Positions 7,947 through 17,192 of a DNA stretch of 64,000 bases are shown here, in pieces. Location of the stretch: NCBI GenBank assembly GCA_964482335.1, contig CAYZXA010000001.1, positions 56,571 to 120,570 on the forward strand. The letters are read 5' to 3'. Position numbers and translations under genes: made by a program. Source of the stretch: CAYZXA01 sp964482335 (GTDB lineage: Bacteria; Patescibacteriota; Minisyncoccia; Minisyncoccales; MHMH01). The notes beneath the pieces are model-generated. The model saw only the letters and a list, made by a program, of their open reading frames with translations. It was not told the origin of the DNA and did not search any database. Every line of letters starts with the position of its first letter. The first letter of the stretch is position 1.

Positions 7947-9215
7947 ATGGCAGAGAAATTTATCATTAATGGCAGTCGGCCTCTTAAGGGTGAAATTGAA
8001 GTGAGAGGTGCTAAGAATGCTGCTTTTCCGATTTTAGCTGCTTCTCTTTTGACTAAAGACGAATGCTTTATTGAGAATCTTCCTTTGATAGAGGATCTCT
8101 TTCGCATGATTGAAATATTAAAAGGTATGGGCTCTAAGATTTCCTGGGTTGGCCAAAGGTCCCTGAAGATCAAAAATTCTCAGATTGACCCTTTAAAAGT
8201 CAGAGAGGATTTGGTTGGTCTTTTACGGGGTTCAGTGCTTTTTTTCGGACCTTTACTCGGCAGATTCGGTAAGGTAAAATTTCCTCAGCCTGGCGGCGAT
8301 ATTATTGGTGCTCGTCCCATTAATACTCACTTAGACGGTTTCTCGCAAATGGGAGTTAGCGTTACCAAAGATGGAGATAAATATTTATTGGAAGCTCCCA
8401 AAAAGAAAGAGAAAGAAGTTGTTTTAAATGAGTTTAGCGTGACAGCGACCGAGAACTTAATGCTTTTTGCTAGTTTAATTCCTGGCAAGACAGTTATTAA
8501 AACAGCTGACCAGGACTATCAGGTTATAGAGTTGGCTAAGTTTTTGAAGAAAATGGGAGTTAAGATTAAAGGGGCTGGTACTCATAAGATAACCATCGAA
8601 GGCTCTAAAAGATTAAAGGGAGTTAAGCATCGACTGATTTATGACCCAATTGAAGCAGGTACTTTTATCTTGACAGCAGTAGCTACCAGAGGTAATGTTT
8701 TGGTGAAAAATGTAGAAATCTCCTTTTTAGAGCTTCCTTTAAAAAAACTTAAAGATTTCGGCGTACCTTATCAGATTGTTGGGAAAAAAGGCATTAGAGT
8801 TTTGCCTTGGAAGAGCCTGAAGATTGATAAAATTCAAAGTATGCCTTATCCTGGCATTCCTTCTGATTTACAGTCTGCTTTCGGAGTTTTAGCTACCCAG
8901 GCCCAAGGCTCTACTTTAATTCATGACCCGCTTTACGAAGGCAGGTTGAAATATCTTGAGGAAATCAATAAAATGGGAGCAGAAATCTATTTTGCTGATC
9001 CTCATCGGGCAGTCATTAACGGTCCGACTCAGCTTTATGGCAGAGAACTTGGTTCTTTTGATTTGAGGGGCGGGGCATCTTTAATCATTGCTGGCTTGAT
9101 TGCCAAAGGAAAAACAACTATTAATAATATATATCAGATAGATAGGGGATATGAGAAAATAGAAGAGAGGCTGCAGCAATTAGGAGCTGACATTAAAAGA
9201 GTAAAAAATTCTTAA
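7947..9215 (+). CDS. murA: UDP-N-acetylglucosamine 1-carboxyvinyltransferase
   Basis: 422 residues, full length. MurA catalyses the first committed step of peptidoglycan synthesis, transferring enolpyruvate from PEP to UDP-GlcNAc. The RGAKNAAFP block near the N-terminus, GARPINTHLDGF and the C-terminal RGGASLIIAGL are family marks. The loop that normally reads PGGC carries Asp instead of Cys (Asp118 in PQPGGD). Cys at this site is the target alkylated by fosfomycin, and Asp variants are known to be active and intrinsically resistant (e.g. mycobacteria). Probably a single-gene unit. Confidence 0.95.
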   Translation: MAEKFIINGSRPLKGEIEVRGAKNAAFPILAASLLTKDECFIENLPLIEDLFRMIEILKGMGSKISWVGQRSLKIKNSQIDPLKVREDLVGLLRGSVLFFGPLLGRFGKVKFPQPGGDIIGARPINTHLDGFSQMGVSVTKDGDKYLLEAPKKKEKEVVLNEFSVTATENLMLFASLIPGKTVIKTADQDYQVIELAKFLKKMGVKIKGAGTHKITIEGSKRLKGVKHRLIYDPIEAGTFILTAVATRGNVLVKNVEISFLELPLKKLKDFGVPYQIVGKKGIRVLPWKSLKIDKIQSMPYPGIPSDLQSAFGVLATQAQGSTLIHDPLYEGRLKYLEEINKMGAEIYFADPHRAVINGPTQLYGRELGSFDLRGGASLIIAGLIAKGKTTINNIYQIDRGYEKIEERLQQLGADIKRVKNS

Positions 9216-9257
9216 TTGCTTCGCAATTACAAGGAGTGAAGCAACTGGTTATAACCT

Positions 9258-10268
9258 ATGTTTGTTAGAAAAATTGGCATTGACTTGGGCACTTGCAATT
9301 CATTGGTCTTTGTGCCTAAAAAGGGTGTGGTTTTGCAAGAACCATCGGTCGTGGCTGTTTCTTTAGACGAGAATAGGATTTTAGCTGTGGGAGAAAAAGC
9401 CAAGGAAATGACCGGCAGAACTCCTGATACCATTAGGATTTACCGGCCTTTGAAAGACGGTGTTATCGCTGATTTTCGGGTAACCCAGGCCATGTTAAGA
9501 TATTTTATTAATAAAAGCAGTGGCCATTTCCAGTTTTTAAAGCCAGAGCTAATGATTGCTGTGCCCGCTGGTATTACCTCAACCGAGAGAAGAGCTGTTA
9601 TTGAGGCAGCGATCAATGCTGGAGCCAAGGAGGCGTTTGTGGCCAAAGAACCGATTCTGGCAGCTATTGGCGCTTCTATTCCGATCAATGCTTGTTCTGG
9701 GCATTTGATTGTTGATATTGGCGGCGGTACAGCTGAGGTGGCAGTTATATCTTTAGGAGGCATTGTTACTTCAAGCTCAGTCAGAGTGGCTGGCGACAAG
9801 ATGAATATAGCTATTTCAGAACATATTAAGAAAAAACATAATTTAGCAGTTGGCGACCAGACAGCCGAAGATATTAAGATTAAAATTGGTACTGCTTTGC
9901 CAGAAAAGGAAGAGAAGATAATGGAAATCAGGGGCCGTGATTTGCTTTCGGGTTTGCCAAGAACCATTAAGATTTCTTCCAACGAGGTGGCTGAGGCTAT
10001 TTCTGAGACCTTGGTTGAAATCATTCAGGTAATTAAACAGGTTTTAAGAGATACTCCACCCGAGTTGTCAGCTGATATCATGGATAAAGGCATGATTCTT
10101 TCTGGCGGCGGTGCTTTATTGCGCAACATGGATGAGTTAATAGCTCAATCAACTGGCGTACCCTGCTTTATAGCAGAAGATCCTTTGTTATGCGTGGCTA
10201 AGGGTACTGGGATTGTTTTGGAGAACTTGAATATTTATAAGAAAAGCATTATGAGTAAGCGAAAATGA
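9258..10268 (+). CDS. mreB: rod-shape determining protein MreB (copy 1)
   Basis: 336 residues. Actin-fold phosphate 1 motif IGIDLGTCNSL at the start, phosphate 2 motif VDIGGGTAEVAVISLGG near 150, and the adenosine motif LSGGGALLRNM near 280. MreB polymers guide cell-wall synthesis at the membrane. A second homologue lies at 13911. The TGA stop overlaps the start of holB (ATGA). A small hairpin (AATTGC/GCAATT) sits in the gap after murA. Confidence 0.93.
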   Translation: MFVRKIGIDLGTCNSLVFVPKKGVVLQEPSVVAVSLDENRILAVGEKAKEMTGRTPDTIRIYRPLKDGVIADFRVTQAMLRYFINKSSGHFQFLKPELMIAVPAGITSTERRAVIEAAINAGAKEAFVAKEPILAAIGASIPINACSGHLIVDIGGGTAEVAVISLGGIVTSSSVRVAGDKMNIAISEHIKKKHNLAVGDQTAEDIKIKIGTALPEKEEKIMEIRGRDLLSGLPRTIKISSNEVAEAISETLVEIIQVIKQVLRDTPPELSADIMDKGMILSGGGALLRNMDELIAQSTGVPCFIAEDPLLCVAKGTGIVLENLNIYKKSIMSKRK

Positions 10269-11065
10269 TCAGTTATCAAAAACAATGGCAATATCTTAAA
10301 AAAACAGCTGAGCTGGGGAAAACACCCCATGCTCTGTTATTTTACGGCCAAGCTTCAATCGGCAAGAAAATTTTAGCTTTAGAGTTCATTAAGTTGCTCA
10401 ATTGTCAGCAGGAGAATTTTATAGACCGGCCTTGCCAGAAATGCCGTTCTTGCTTGGACATTGGAAAGAATGTTCATCCTGATTTATTTGTGGTTGAACC
10501 CCAAGATAACAAAGAGATTAGGATCTCTCAGATTAGAGATTTACATACTCGTCTTTCTTTGCGTTCTTATTCTGCTCCCTTTAAGACAGTTATTATTGAT
10601 CAGGCTCATTCTCTCAACCAGGAAGCGCAAAGCGCTTTTTTGAAGTTGTTGGAAGAGCCAAAAGGTAGAACGCTTTTCGTTTTAATAACTGAATACCCAG
10701 AAATGTTATTGCCGACTATTCTTTCCCGGGTTGAGCGTTTGAGGTTTTACAGTACTCTTAAGGCCGTTGATCCTCAAGAGAAAAGGATAAAAGAGATTTT
10801 ACAAATAGGGCGTTCAGATTTGGCTGCGCGCTTTCAATATGCCAAAAAGCTATCTCAAGAACCTCAGGGCTTAAAAGAGATATTAGATCTTTGGTTGAGA
10901 TATTTCAGAGAAGTATTGTTGTTAACAATTAATAATAAATCCAAAGACTATTCTATAGCTAAATTGCAAAGAATTCTCCACCTTATTCAGACTACCAGCT
11001 TTTTGATTTCAACTACCAACATCAACTCCAGATTAGCTTTAGAGATGTTTATGCTGGAATTGTAG
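10265..11065 (+). CDS. holB: DNA polymerase III delta' subunit-like clamp-loader protein
   Basis: 266 residues. AAA+ clamp-loader fold: a P-loop-like GQASIGKK, a zinc module with cysteines in CQQ ... CQKCRSC, a Walker B-like VIIDQAHSLNQEAQSAFLKLLEEP and the ILSRVERLRF sensor region. The Walker A lysine pair is kept but the Thr/Ser is replaced, as expected for a non-hydrolysing delta' subunit. It would work with the DnaX product encoded at the end of the window. It overlaps mreB by 4 nt. Confidence 0.85.
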   Translation: MISYQKQWQYLKKTAELGKTPHALLFYGQASIGKKILALEFIKLLNCQQENFIDRPCQKCRSCLDIGKNVHPDLFVVEPQDNKEIRISQIRDLHTRLSLRSYSAPFKTVIIDQAHSLNQEAQSAFLKLLEEPKGRTLFVLITEYPEMLLPTILSRVERLRFYSTLKAVDPQEKRIKEILQIGRSDLAARFQYAKKLSQEPQGLKEILDLWLRYFREVLLLTINNKSKDYSIAKLQRILHLIQTTSFLISTTNINSRLALEMFMLEL

Positions 11066-11083
11066 AATTACTCTTATTTTTTC

Positions 11084-11112
11084 TCGACAAGCGGTGGAGA
11101 TTTTGTTATTAT
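11084..11112 (+). promoter_or_regulatory. frr promoter
   Basis: TCGACA (11084-11089), 17-nt spacer, TATTAT (11107-11112), 11 nt before the frr ATG. The predicted leader is about 5 nt and has no ribosome-binding site. Confidence 0.5.
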
Positions 11113-11123
11113 TTTAATTAGAT

Positions 11124-11678
11124 ATGCATAAAGAGATAATTGATAAAATTAAGCCAGAACTGGACAAGGTTATTCATTTTTTAGAAGGAGAATTGGCTAA
11201 AATTAGGACTTCAAGAGCATCTCCTTCTCTGGTCGAAGATGTGAAAGCTGATTGCTTTGGTCAGAAACTCCCCTTGAGGCAGTTGGCAGCCATTTCAACA
11301 CCTGAAGCCAAACAGATATTAATACAACCCTGGGACAAATCCTATATTAAAGGCATTGTTTCTGCTTTGGAAAAGGCTGGTATTGGTGCCAATCCCGTGG
11401 TTGATAAAGATGTTATTCGTATTCAACTACCTCCTTTGACAGAGGAATATCGTAAGAATCTTTTGCACTTGTTATCTGATAAGCAGGAAGAGGCTCGCAA
11501 GACCTTGAGGAGGTGGAGAGAGCAAGCATGGAAGGAGGTTCAGGATGGTTTTCAAGAAGGTAAGATTAGGGAAGATGATAAGTTCCGGGCCAAGGATGAT
11601 TTGCAGGAATTAATAGATGAATACAATAAGAAGATTGATAACCTGGGAGATAAGAAGAAACGAGAAATAACAAGGTAA
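11124..11678 (+). CDS. frr: ribosome recycling factor
   Basis: 184 residues, normal length. The N-terminal ELAKIRTSRASPSLVEDV, the middle LPLRQLAAISTPEAKQ and the C-terminal KDDLQELIDEYNKKID are RRF signatures. It splits post-termination ribosomes together with EF-G. Its stop codon coincides with the beginning of a dispersed short repeat (see 11676). Confidence 0.96.
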   Translation: MHKEIIDKIKPELDKVIHFLEGELAKIRTSRASPSLVEDVKADCFGQKLPLRQLAAISTPEAKQILIQPWDKSYIKGIVSALEKAGIGANPVVDKDVIRIQLPPLTEEYRKNLLHLLSDKQEEARKTLRRWREQAWKEVQDGFQEGKIREDDKFRAKDDLQELIDEYNKKIDNLGDKKKREITR

Positions 11679-11706
11679 GAACCTTGCTTTTAGCAAGAAC
11701 TTTGGA
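11676..11706 (+). repeat. dispersed AGAACCTT repeat, copy 1
   Basis: TAAGAACCTTGC followed by a small palindrome (TTGC...GCAA) and a second AGAACTTTGG. Related copies are at 23405, 35481 (minus) and 42241. It starts exactly on the frr stop codon and lies upstream of rseP. Confidence 0.45.
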
Positions 11707-11725
11707 TACTTAGTATTTAAAACAC

Positions 11726-12799
11726 ATGTTAATTATTACTATCTTAGTTGCTATTTTCAGTTTGATAGGATTAATCATTATCCATGAATTCGGTCACTTC
11801 GTTCTAGCTAAGAAGTTTGGCACCAAGGTTGAAGAGTTTGGTATTGGTTATCCGCCCAGGATTGTTGGCAAGAAAATCGGTGAGACAATTTATTCTTTGA
11901 ATCTGCTACCTTTTGGTGCTTTTGTTAGGATTCACGGGGAGGAAGGCGGTGTAGAGAACTACCGCAGCTTTGTTGGCAAGCCTATATGGCAGAGGGTTTC
12001 AATTGTTCTGGGAGGCGTTGTTTCTTTTTGGATCATATCAATTGTTTTGTTAAGTATTGTGGCAGGAGTCTGGGGTTTGCCCGTAGCCGTTGAAGACGAT
12101 GACAATCATAATTTAATAGAGCCAAAGGTTCAGATTGCCTACATTATTCCTGGTTCGCCAGCAGCTAAAGCTGATTTAAGGGCCGGTGATGTTATTGTTG
12201 GCTTTGATAAAGTCAGAGATGTTCAAGAATTTGTTCAGGCCAATTTAGGTCAAGAAACTGACATGACTATTAAACGGGGGCAGGATTTGTTTAGCAAGCA
12301 GGTTATTCTCCGGACTTCTTTTCCGGAAGATGAAGGACCTTTGGGCGTTGGTTTAACCAGGACTGCTTTAAGACCTTATACCTGGTATCAGGCACCGGTC
12401 CAGGGAGTGATTACTTGTGGTAAGCTCACTTATAATATTGTTGATGGCTGGGTCTTGGGAGTCAAAAACCTTTTGGGCATAGTTCAATTGCCCAAAGGTC
12501 TGAAAATGGAAATGATGGGGCCAATCGGTATCCTTGATTTGCTGAGGCAATACTCTAAACTGGGTATTAATTACTTTTTATTTTTAATATCTTTAATTTC
12601 AATTGCTTTAGCTTTAGCTAATATTCTGCCCATTCCGGCTTTGGATGGAGGAAAACTTGTCTTTCTGGTCATTGAGAGCATTAAAGGTAAACCGATTAAT
12701 TATAAACTGGAGCAAAAGATTACCGCTACTTTCTTCGTTCTATTAATTATCTTGATGATTTTCGTTACTATAAAATTTGATATCCCAAGAATATTTTAA
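11726..12799 (+). CDS. rseP: site-2 intramembrane zinc metalloprotease (RseP/RIP type)
   Basis: 357 residues. The first membrane segment contains the zinc motif HEFGH (residues 20-24); a PDZ domain follows at about 125-200 (AYIIPGSPAAKADLRAGDVIVGF). Further membrane segments carry the third ligand in NILPIPALDGG near residue 300. The family cleaves membrane proteins such as anti-sigma factors or signal peptides. No anti-sigma substrate is visible nearby. proS follows after 3 nt. Confidence 0.93.
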   Translation: MLIITILVAIFSLIGLIIIHEFGHFVLAKKFGTKVEEFGIGYPPRIVGKKIGETIYSLNLLPFGAFVRIHGEEGGVENYRSFVGKPIWQRVSIVLGGVVSFWIISIVLLSIVAGVWGLPVAVEDDDNHNLIEPKVQIAYIIPGSPAAKADLRAGDVIVGFDKVRDVQEFVQANLGQETDMTIKRGQDLFSKQVILRTSFPEDEGPLGVGLTRTALRPYTWYQAPVQGVITCGKLTYNIVDGWVLGVKNLLGIVQLPKGLKMEMMGPIGILDLLRQYSKLGINYFLFLISLISIALALANILPIPALDGGKLVFLVIESIKGKPINYKLEQKITATFFVLLIILMIFVTIKFDIPRIF

Positions 12800-12802
12800 T
12801 TC

Positions 12803-13921
12803 ATGCTTCAATCACAACTATTTTATAAAACTAAGAAGGAAACGCCAAAAGAAGCTGTCGCAGTCTCTCATAAATTATTATTGAGAGGTGATTTCATTGA
12901 GCAGTCTTTTTCCGGTGTTTATAGGTTTTTGCCGCTGGGTGTGATGGTTTTGAGAAAGATAGAAAAGATTATCAGAAAGGAAATGTTTAGCCTGGGCGCC
13001 CAAGAAGTGATTTTACCTGCTTTGCAAAATAAATCCCTTTGGCTAAGAACCAAACGTTGGGACAAAATTGACCCACCGCTTTTTAAGTTTAAAGATAGGC
13101 ACAAAAAAGAAATTGCTTTAGGGCCTACTCATGAAGAGGAAATTACTGATAGTTTCAGCCGTCGCATTAAATTGCCCCTAGCCGTTTTTCAGATTCAAAC
13201 TAAATTCAGAAATGAGATGAGGTCGACAGGAGGATTATTGAGAACCAGGGAATTTTTAATGAAAGACTTGTATAGTTTTCATTCCAGCAAAAAAGACCTC
13301 GAAAATTTTTACGAAAAAGTTAAAAAAGCCTATTTTAAGATATTTAAAAAATGCGGACTCCGAGCATTCTGCATTGAAGCAGATTCGGGCACAATCGGCG
13401 GTGACTTTTCCCACGAGTTTATGGTTGTTTCTCCATCTGGAGAGGATAAAGTTAAAGGTAAAAACGCAATTGAAATAGGCCATATATTTAATCTAGGGAC
13501 GAAATATAGTAAAGCCATGAATTTGCCAAAGCAAGTTATAATGGGATGCTATGGCATAGGTTTGTCGCGGTTAATGGCAACCATTGTTGAAGAGCATCAT
13601 GACAAAAAAGGCATTATCTGGCCAAGAGAAGTTTCTCCTTTTGATATTCATTTAATTCAGATTGAAAGTAGTCAGAGGGTAAAAAAAGCAGCTCAAAAGA
13701 TCTATCAGGATTTACAAAAACAAGATTTTGAAGTATTATATGACGACAGAACTGATAAGACGCCGGGCGAAAAGTTTGCTGAAGCTGACCTGATTGGCAT
13801 TCCTTTGCGTCTGGTGGTCAGCGAAAAAACCTTGAAAAAGAACTTGGTTGAGGTAAAAAAACGCCAGGAACAAAAAATAAAGTTAGTCAAACTTAGTCAG
13901 ATTAAATCATATGCTAAATAA
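12803..13921 (+). CDS. proS: proline--tRNA ligase, short form without editing domain
   Basis: 372 residues against about 570 in E. coli. Class II motifs are present: TGGLLRTREFLMKDLYSFH (motif 2 region), GPTHEEE, and GCYGIGLSRLMATIVEEHHD (motif 3), followed by the anticodon-binding domain. The INS deacylase insertion between motifs 2 and 3 is missing: motif 2 is followed by only about 50 residues before the GGDFSHEFMV strand. Ala-tRNA-Pro editing must come from a separate protein or be absent. Overlaps mreB copy 2 by 11 nt. Confidence 0.93.
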   Translation: MLQSQLFYKTKKETPKEAVAVSHKLLLRGDFIEQSFSGVYRFLPLGVMVLRKIEKIIRKEMFSLGAQEVILPALQNKSLWLRTKRWDKIDPPLFKFKDRHKKEIALGPTHEEEITDSFSRRIKLPLAVFQIQTKFRNEMRSTGGLLRTREFLMKDLYSFHSSKKDLENFYEKVKKAYFKIFKKCGLRAFCIEADSGTIGGDFSHEFMVVSPSGEDKVKGKNAIEIGHIFNLGTKYSKAMNLPKQVIMGCYGIGLSRLMATIVEEHHDKKGIIWPREVSPFDIHLIQIESSQRVKKAAQKIYQDLQKQDFEVLYDDRTDKTPGEKFAEADLIGIPLRLVVSEKTLKKNLVEVKKRQEQKIKLVKLSQIKSYAK

Positions 13922-14963
13922 ATTATTTTCACGTTTTTTCCAAGATATTGCCATTGATTTGGGGACAGCCAACTCTCTTGTTTATGTTCGTGGAAAAGGC
14001 ATTGTTTTAACTGAGCCTTCAGTCGTGGCCGTTAATAAAAAGACCGGCCAGGTTTTGGCTATTGGCGAAGAAGCAAAAAAAATGGTTGGTAGAACTCCAG
14101 GTCATATTGTAGCTACGCGCCCCTTGGTCAAAGGAGTAATTTCTGATTTTGAAGTAACTGAGCAAATGCTTAAGTATTTTATTGAGAAAGTCTATCCGAG
14201 CAAATTTATTTTAACTCCCAAGCCTCGGGTAATTGTTGGTGTTCCTTGCGGAGTGACTGAAGTTGAGAAAAAAGCAGTTCAGGATGCAACTAAAAGTGCT
14301 GGGGCCAGAGAAGTCTATTTGATTGAAGAGCCGATGGCCGCAGCCATTGGTGCCCGTTTACAGGTTCAGGAAGCAGGCGGCAACTTTGTTGTTGATATTG
14401 GCGGTGGCACTTGCGAAGTGGCTGTCATTTCTCTTGGTGGCTTGGTTTTAGCTAAGAGCTTGAGAGTGGCTGGCGACAAACTCAGCGAAGACATTATTTA
14501 TTTCGGTCAGGAAGAATATAAACTGCTGATTGGTGAAAGGACTGCCGAAGAGATTAAAATTGGCATTGGTTCTGCCTATCCTTTAAAGGAGAAAAAGGAA
14601 ATGTCCATGCGGGGCAGGAATTTAGTCACTGGTTTGCCAGAAGAGATTATGGTCTCTGATAGTGATATCAGGAGGGCCATGGAAAAGTCAGTCAAGCAAA
14701 TTGTTGACACTATCAAAATTACGGTGGAAGAGACACCGCCCGAACTTTTAGCAGATATTATGTCAAACGGCATTTATTTGACTGGCGGGGGTGCCTTGCT
14801 TCGGGGTTTGGATACTTTAATCACCAAAGAAACAAAAATACCTACTAAAGTCATAGATGATCCTTTGACAGCTGTGGTCAGGGGAGCAGGCATGGTTTTA
14901 GAAGATCTTGATGAATTGAGGGAAGTTATTATTGAAACAGATTCTTTAGAACCGCCCAAGTAA
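13911..14963 (+). CDS. mreB: rod-shape determining protein MreB (copy 2)
   Basis: 350 residues. Same actin-type motifs as copy 1: AIDLGTANSLVYV, VDIGGGTCEVAVISLGG and LTGGGALLRGL. It has an extra N-terminal amphipathic stretch (MLNKLFSRFFQ) suited to membrane binding, typical of canonical MreB, whereas copy 1 starts directly at the first strand. It overlaps proS and is followed 1 nt later by gatC, in an unusual housekeeping operon. Confidence 0.93.
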   Translation: MLNKLFSRFFQDIAIDLGTANSLVYVRGKGIVLTEPSVVAVNKKTGQVLAIGEEAKKMVGRTPGHIVATRPLVKGVISDFEVTEQMLKYFIEKVYPSKFILTPKPRVIVGVPCGVTEVEKKAVQDATKSAGAREVYLIEEPMAAAIGARLQVQEAGGNFVVDIGGGTCEVAVISLGGLVLAKSLRVAGDKLSEDIIYFGQEEYKLLIGERTAEEIKIGIGSAYPLKEKKEMSMRGRNLVTGLPEEIMVSDSDIRRAMEKSVKQIVDTIKITVEETPPELLADIMSNGIYLTGGGALLRGLDTLITKETKIPTKVIDDPLTAVVRGAGMVLEDLDELREVIIETDSLEPPK

Positions 14964-14964
14964 C

Positions 14965-15246
14965 ATGATTTCTAAAAAGGAGGTTCAACATATTGCCAAA
15001 TTAGCTAGGCTTAGTTTAAAGCTATCCGAAGAGAAGAAGTTCCAGAAAGAACTTTCTTCGATTTTAGACTACATTGAGAAGCTAAAAAAGGTAAATATAT
15101 CAAAAACAGAACCGACTACCCATCCTTTGAAAATTGAGAATATCATGAGGCAGGATAAAGGACAAAAAAGAAAGAATAAAAAACTTTTAGATTTAGCACC
15201 AGAAACGCAAAAAGGGCATATAAAAGTAAAGTCAATTTTAAAATGA
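14965..15246 (+). CDS. gatC: Asp-tRNA(Asn)/Glu-tRNA(Gln) amidotransferase subunit C
   Basis: 93 residues. The N-terminus VQHIAKLARLSL and the later DYIEKLKKVN are GatC features. GatC stabilises the GatA-GatB pair. ATG 15243 of gatA overlaps the end by 4 nt. gatB is not in this operon but at 30903. Confidence 0.92.
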   Translation: MISKKEVQHIAKLARLSLKLSEEKKFQKELSSILDYIEKLKKVNISKTEPTTHPLKIENIMRQDKGQKRKNKKLLDLAPETQKGHIKVKSILK

Positions 15247-16643
15247 ATTTAGAGGAGCTCACCATTACCAAGGCTCATCAAGGATTAAAGAAAAAACAAT
15301 TCTCAGCTCTTGAACTTTGCAAAGCATATTTAGACAAGATCGAAGAGGGTAAGGAGGTCCATGCTTTTTTAACAGTGAACGAGAGCTTGGCCTTATCTCA
15401 AGCAAAAAAGATAGATGATTTAATTGCTGTAGGCAGTGAAATGCCAGTTCTGGCTGGATTGCCTTGCGCTGTCAAAGACAATATTTTAGTTGAGAACGTG
15501 AGATGTACGGCTGGCTCCAAGATTTTAGGCAATTACATTGCTCCCTATAGTGCTACTGTCGTAGAAAAGCTCAAAAGCCAGGGAGCTGTTATTTTGGGCA
15601 AAACCAATATGGATGAGTTTGCCATGGGTTCCTCGACCGAAAACTCAGGATTTGGAGCAACAAGGAATCCCCATGACTTAACAAGGGTGCCTGGTGGTTC
15701 ATCGGGCGGGTCAGCGGCTGCTGTAGCTACTGGCGAGTGTTTATATGCTTTAGGCTCTGATACTGGTGGTTCTGTGCGTCAGCCTGCTTCTTTTTGCGGA
15801 GTAGTTGGTTTAAAGCCTACTTACGGAGCAGTTTCCCGCTATGGCTTGATTGCTTTTGCTTCTTCCTTGGACCAGATAGGGCCAATCACAAAAACAGTGG
15901 AAGATGCTAAAATAGTATTTGAGGCTATCTCTGGGAAAGACGAGTTAGATAGTACTTCAGTCAGCCCAAAAATAGGGATCCAGAAGTTAAAGAATGTCAG
16001 GATTGGCGTGCCCAAGGAATACTTTGTTAAGGGCATGGATAAAGAGATTGAGAAGATGATCAGAGCTGCCATTAAAAAGTATACGGATAAAGGCGCAAAA
16101 GTAATTGAAGTTAGCTTGCCCCATACTGAATATGCTCTGCCTGCTTACTATATTATTAATCCCTCGGAAGCTTCAGCTAACTTGGCCAGATATGATGGCA
16201 TAAAGTACGGTTTTTCTAAAAAAGAGAAATCATTGATAGATGTTTATTTGCAAAGCAGGGGACAGGGTTTTGGCGCAGAAGTTCGCCGCAGGATTATGCT
16301 GGGCACTTACGCTCTGTCATCGGGTTATTACGAAGCATATTATCTGAGGGCTCAGAAGGTTAGAACCAAAATTAAGGAAGATTTTGATAAAGCTTTTAGC
16401 AAGGTTGACGTGATTGTTACTCCTACTTCGCCAACCACAGCTTTTAAGATAGGCGAGAAAACCAGCGATCCTTTAACTATGTATCTTTCTGATATTTATA
16501 CTGTTTCTATTAATTTAGCTGGTTTGCCTGCTATTTCTCTGCCTTGCGGCAGAATAGGCAAATTGCCAGTAGGCATGCAAATTATTGGCAAAGCTTTTCA
16601 GGAAAACATTATTTTTAAAGTAGCTCAACTGTATGAAGATTGA
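15243..16643 (+). CDS. gatA: Asp-tRNA(Asn)/Glu-tRNA(Gln) amidotransferase subunit A
   Basis: 466 residues. The amidase-signature catalytic triad is intact: Lys78 in CAVKDN, cis-Ser153 in GGSSGGS and nucleophile Ser177 in DTGGSVRQPA, offset by one from the S. aureus numbering. It releases ammonia from glutamine for transamidation of misacylated Glu-tRNA-Gln or Asp-tRNA-Asn. This suggests the organism lacks GlnRS and/or AsnRS. Overlaps the next gene by 11 nt. Confidence 0.96.
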   Translation: MNLEELTITKAHQGLKKKQFSALELCKAYLDKIEEGKEVHAFLTVNESLALSQAKKIDDLIAVGSEMPVLAGLPCAVKDNILVENVRCTAGSKILGNYIAPYSATVVEKLKSQGAVILGKTNMDEFAMGSSTENSGFGATRNPHDLTRVPGGSSGGSAAAVATGECLYALGSDTGGSVRQPASFCGVVGLKPTYGAVSRYGLIAFASSLDQIGPITKTVEDAKIVFEAISGKDELDSTSVSPKIGIQKLKNVRIGVPKEYFVKGMDKEIEKMIRAAIKKYTDKGAKVIEVSLPHTEYALPAYYIINPSEASANLARYDGIKYGFSKKEKSLIDVYLQSRGQGFGAEVRRRIMLGTYALSSGYYEAYYLRAQKVRTKIKEDFDKAFSKVDVIVTPTSPTTAFKIGEKTSDPLTMYLSDIYTVSINLAGLPAISLPCGRIGKLPVGMQIIGKAFQENIIFKVAQLYED

Positions 16644-17160
16644 TGTTGATACCATAATTTCATTTCTTACTTCCCAAGAAGTGCAGCAAGACTTATTCTG
16701 GGTTAAACTTGGTTTTTTGATTTTTTCCGGACTGTTAGTGCTTGGTATAATTATTTTAGCCCTCTTTAAAACTCATTATCTGCAATGGCGGTTTTTCCAG
16801 GACAGTTTTGAATTTTTAACTTACCGCCAGTTTGGTGCCCGGAGAATGCAAGGAAAATGGAGAAAGATTTTGAAGCGCTTGGAAACCGGCCTTGAGTCAG
16901 AATACAAAATAGCCATTGTTGAAGCTGACAATATGTTGAACAATTCTTTGAACAGGATGGGCTATGTGGGAAAAACGCTTGGAGAAAGATTAGAGAAGCT
17001 GGCTTCGGCTACCATACCCAATATCGACGAGGTTCACCAAGCTCATAAGCTTCGCAATTCTATTGTTCGCGATCCTGATTATCAATTGAGCTTGGAGGAT
17101 GCTAAAAGAACTATAGATATTTATGGAAAAGCCTTTACTAGTTTACAGATTTTAGCTTGA
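16633..17160 (+). CDS. single-pass membrane hypothetical protein, HEPN-like C-terminus
   Basis: 175 residues. One strong membrane segment at about residues 24-47, then a helical cytoplasmic part. The C-terminal block (AHKLRNSIVRDPDYQLS ... DIYGKAF) resembles a protein common in CPR genomes and loosely recalls the RX4-6H motif of HEPN domains, although the expected His is Arg here. No function is assigned. Overlaps gatA by 11 nt, so it is co-translated with it. Confidence 0.6.
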   Translation: MKIDVDTIISFLTSQEVQQDLFWVKLGFLIFSGLLVLGIIILALFKTHYLQWRFFQDSFEFLTYRQFGARRMQGKWRKILKRLETGLESEYKIAIVEADNMLNNSLNRMGYVGKTLGERLEKLASATIPNIDEVHQAHKLRNSIVRDPDYQLSLEDAKRTIDIYGKAFTSLQILA

Positions 17161-17185
17161 TTTTTTCTTGAAATTAAAGTAGAAT
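17157..17185 (+). promoter_or_regulatory. promoter of the intron-containing tRNA
   Basis: TTGATT (17157-17162), 17-nt spacer, TAGAAT (17180-17185). The predicted start falls at about 17192, one base before tRNA position 1. Confidence 0.6.
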
Positions 17186-17192
17186 ACTAGAC

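Noticed and set aside
9440..10024. 194-codon frame on the minus strand
   Set aside because: Shadow of mreB copy 1; no promoter or start signal, low-complexity Ser/Ile/Ala composition.
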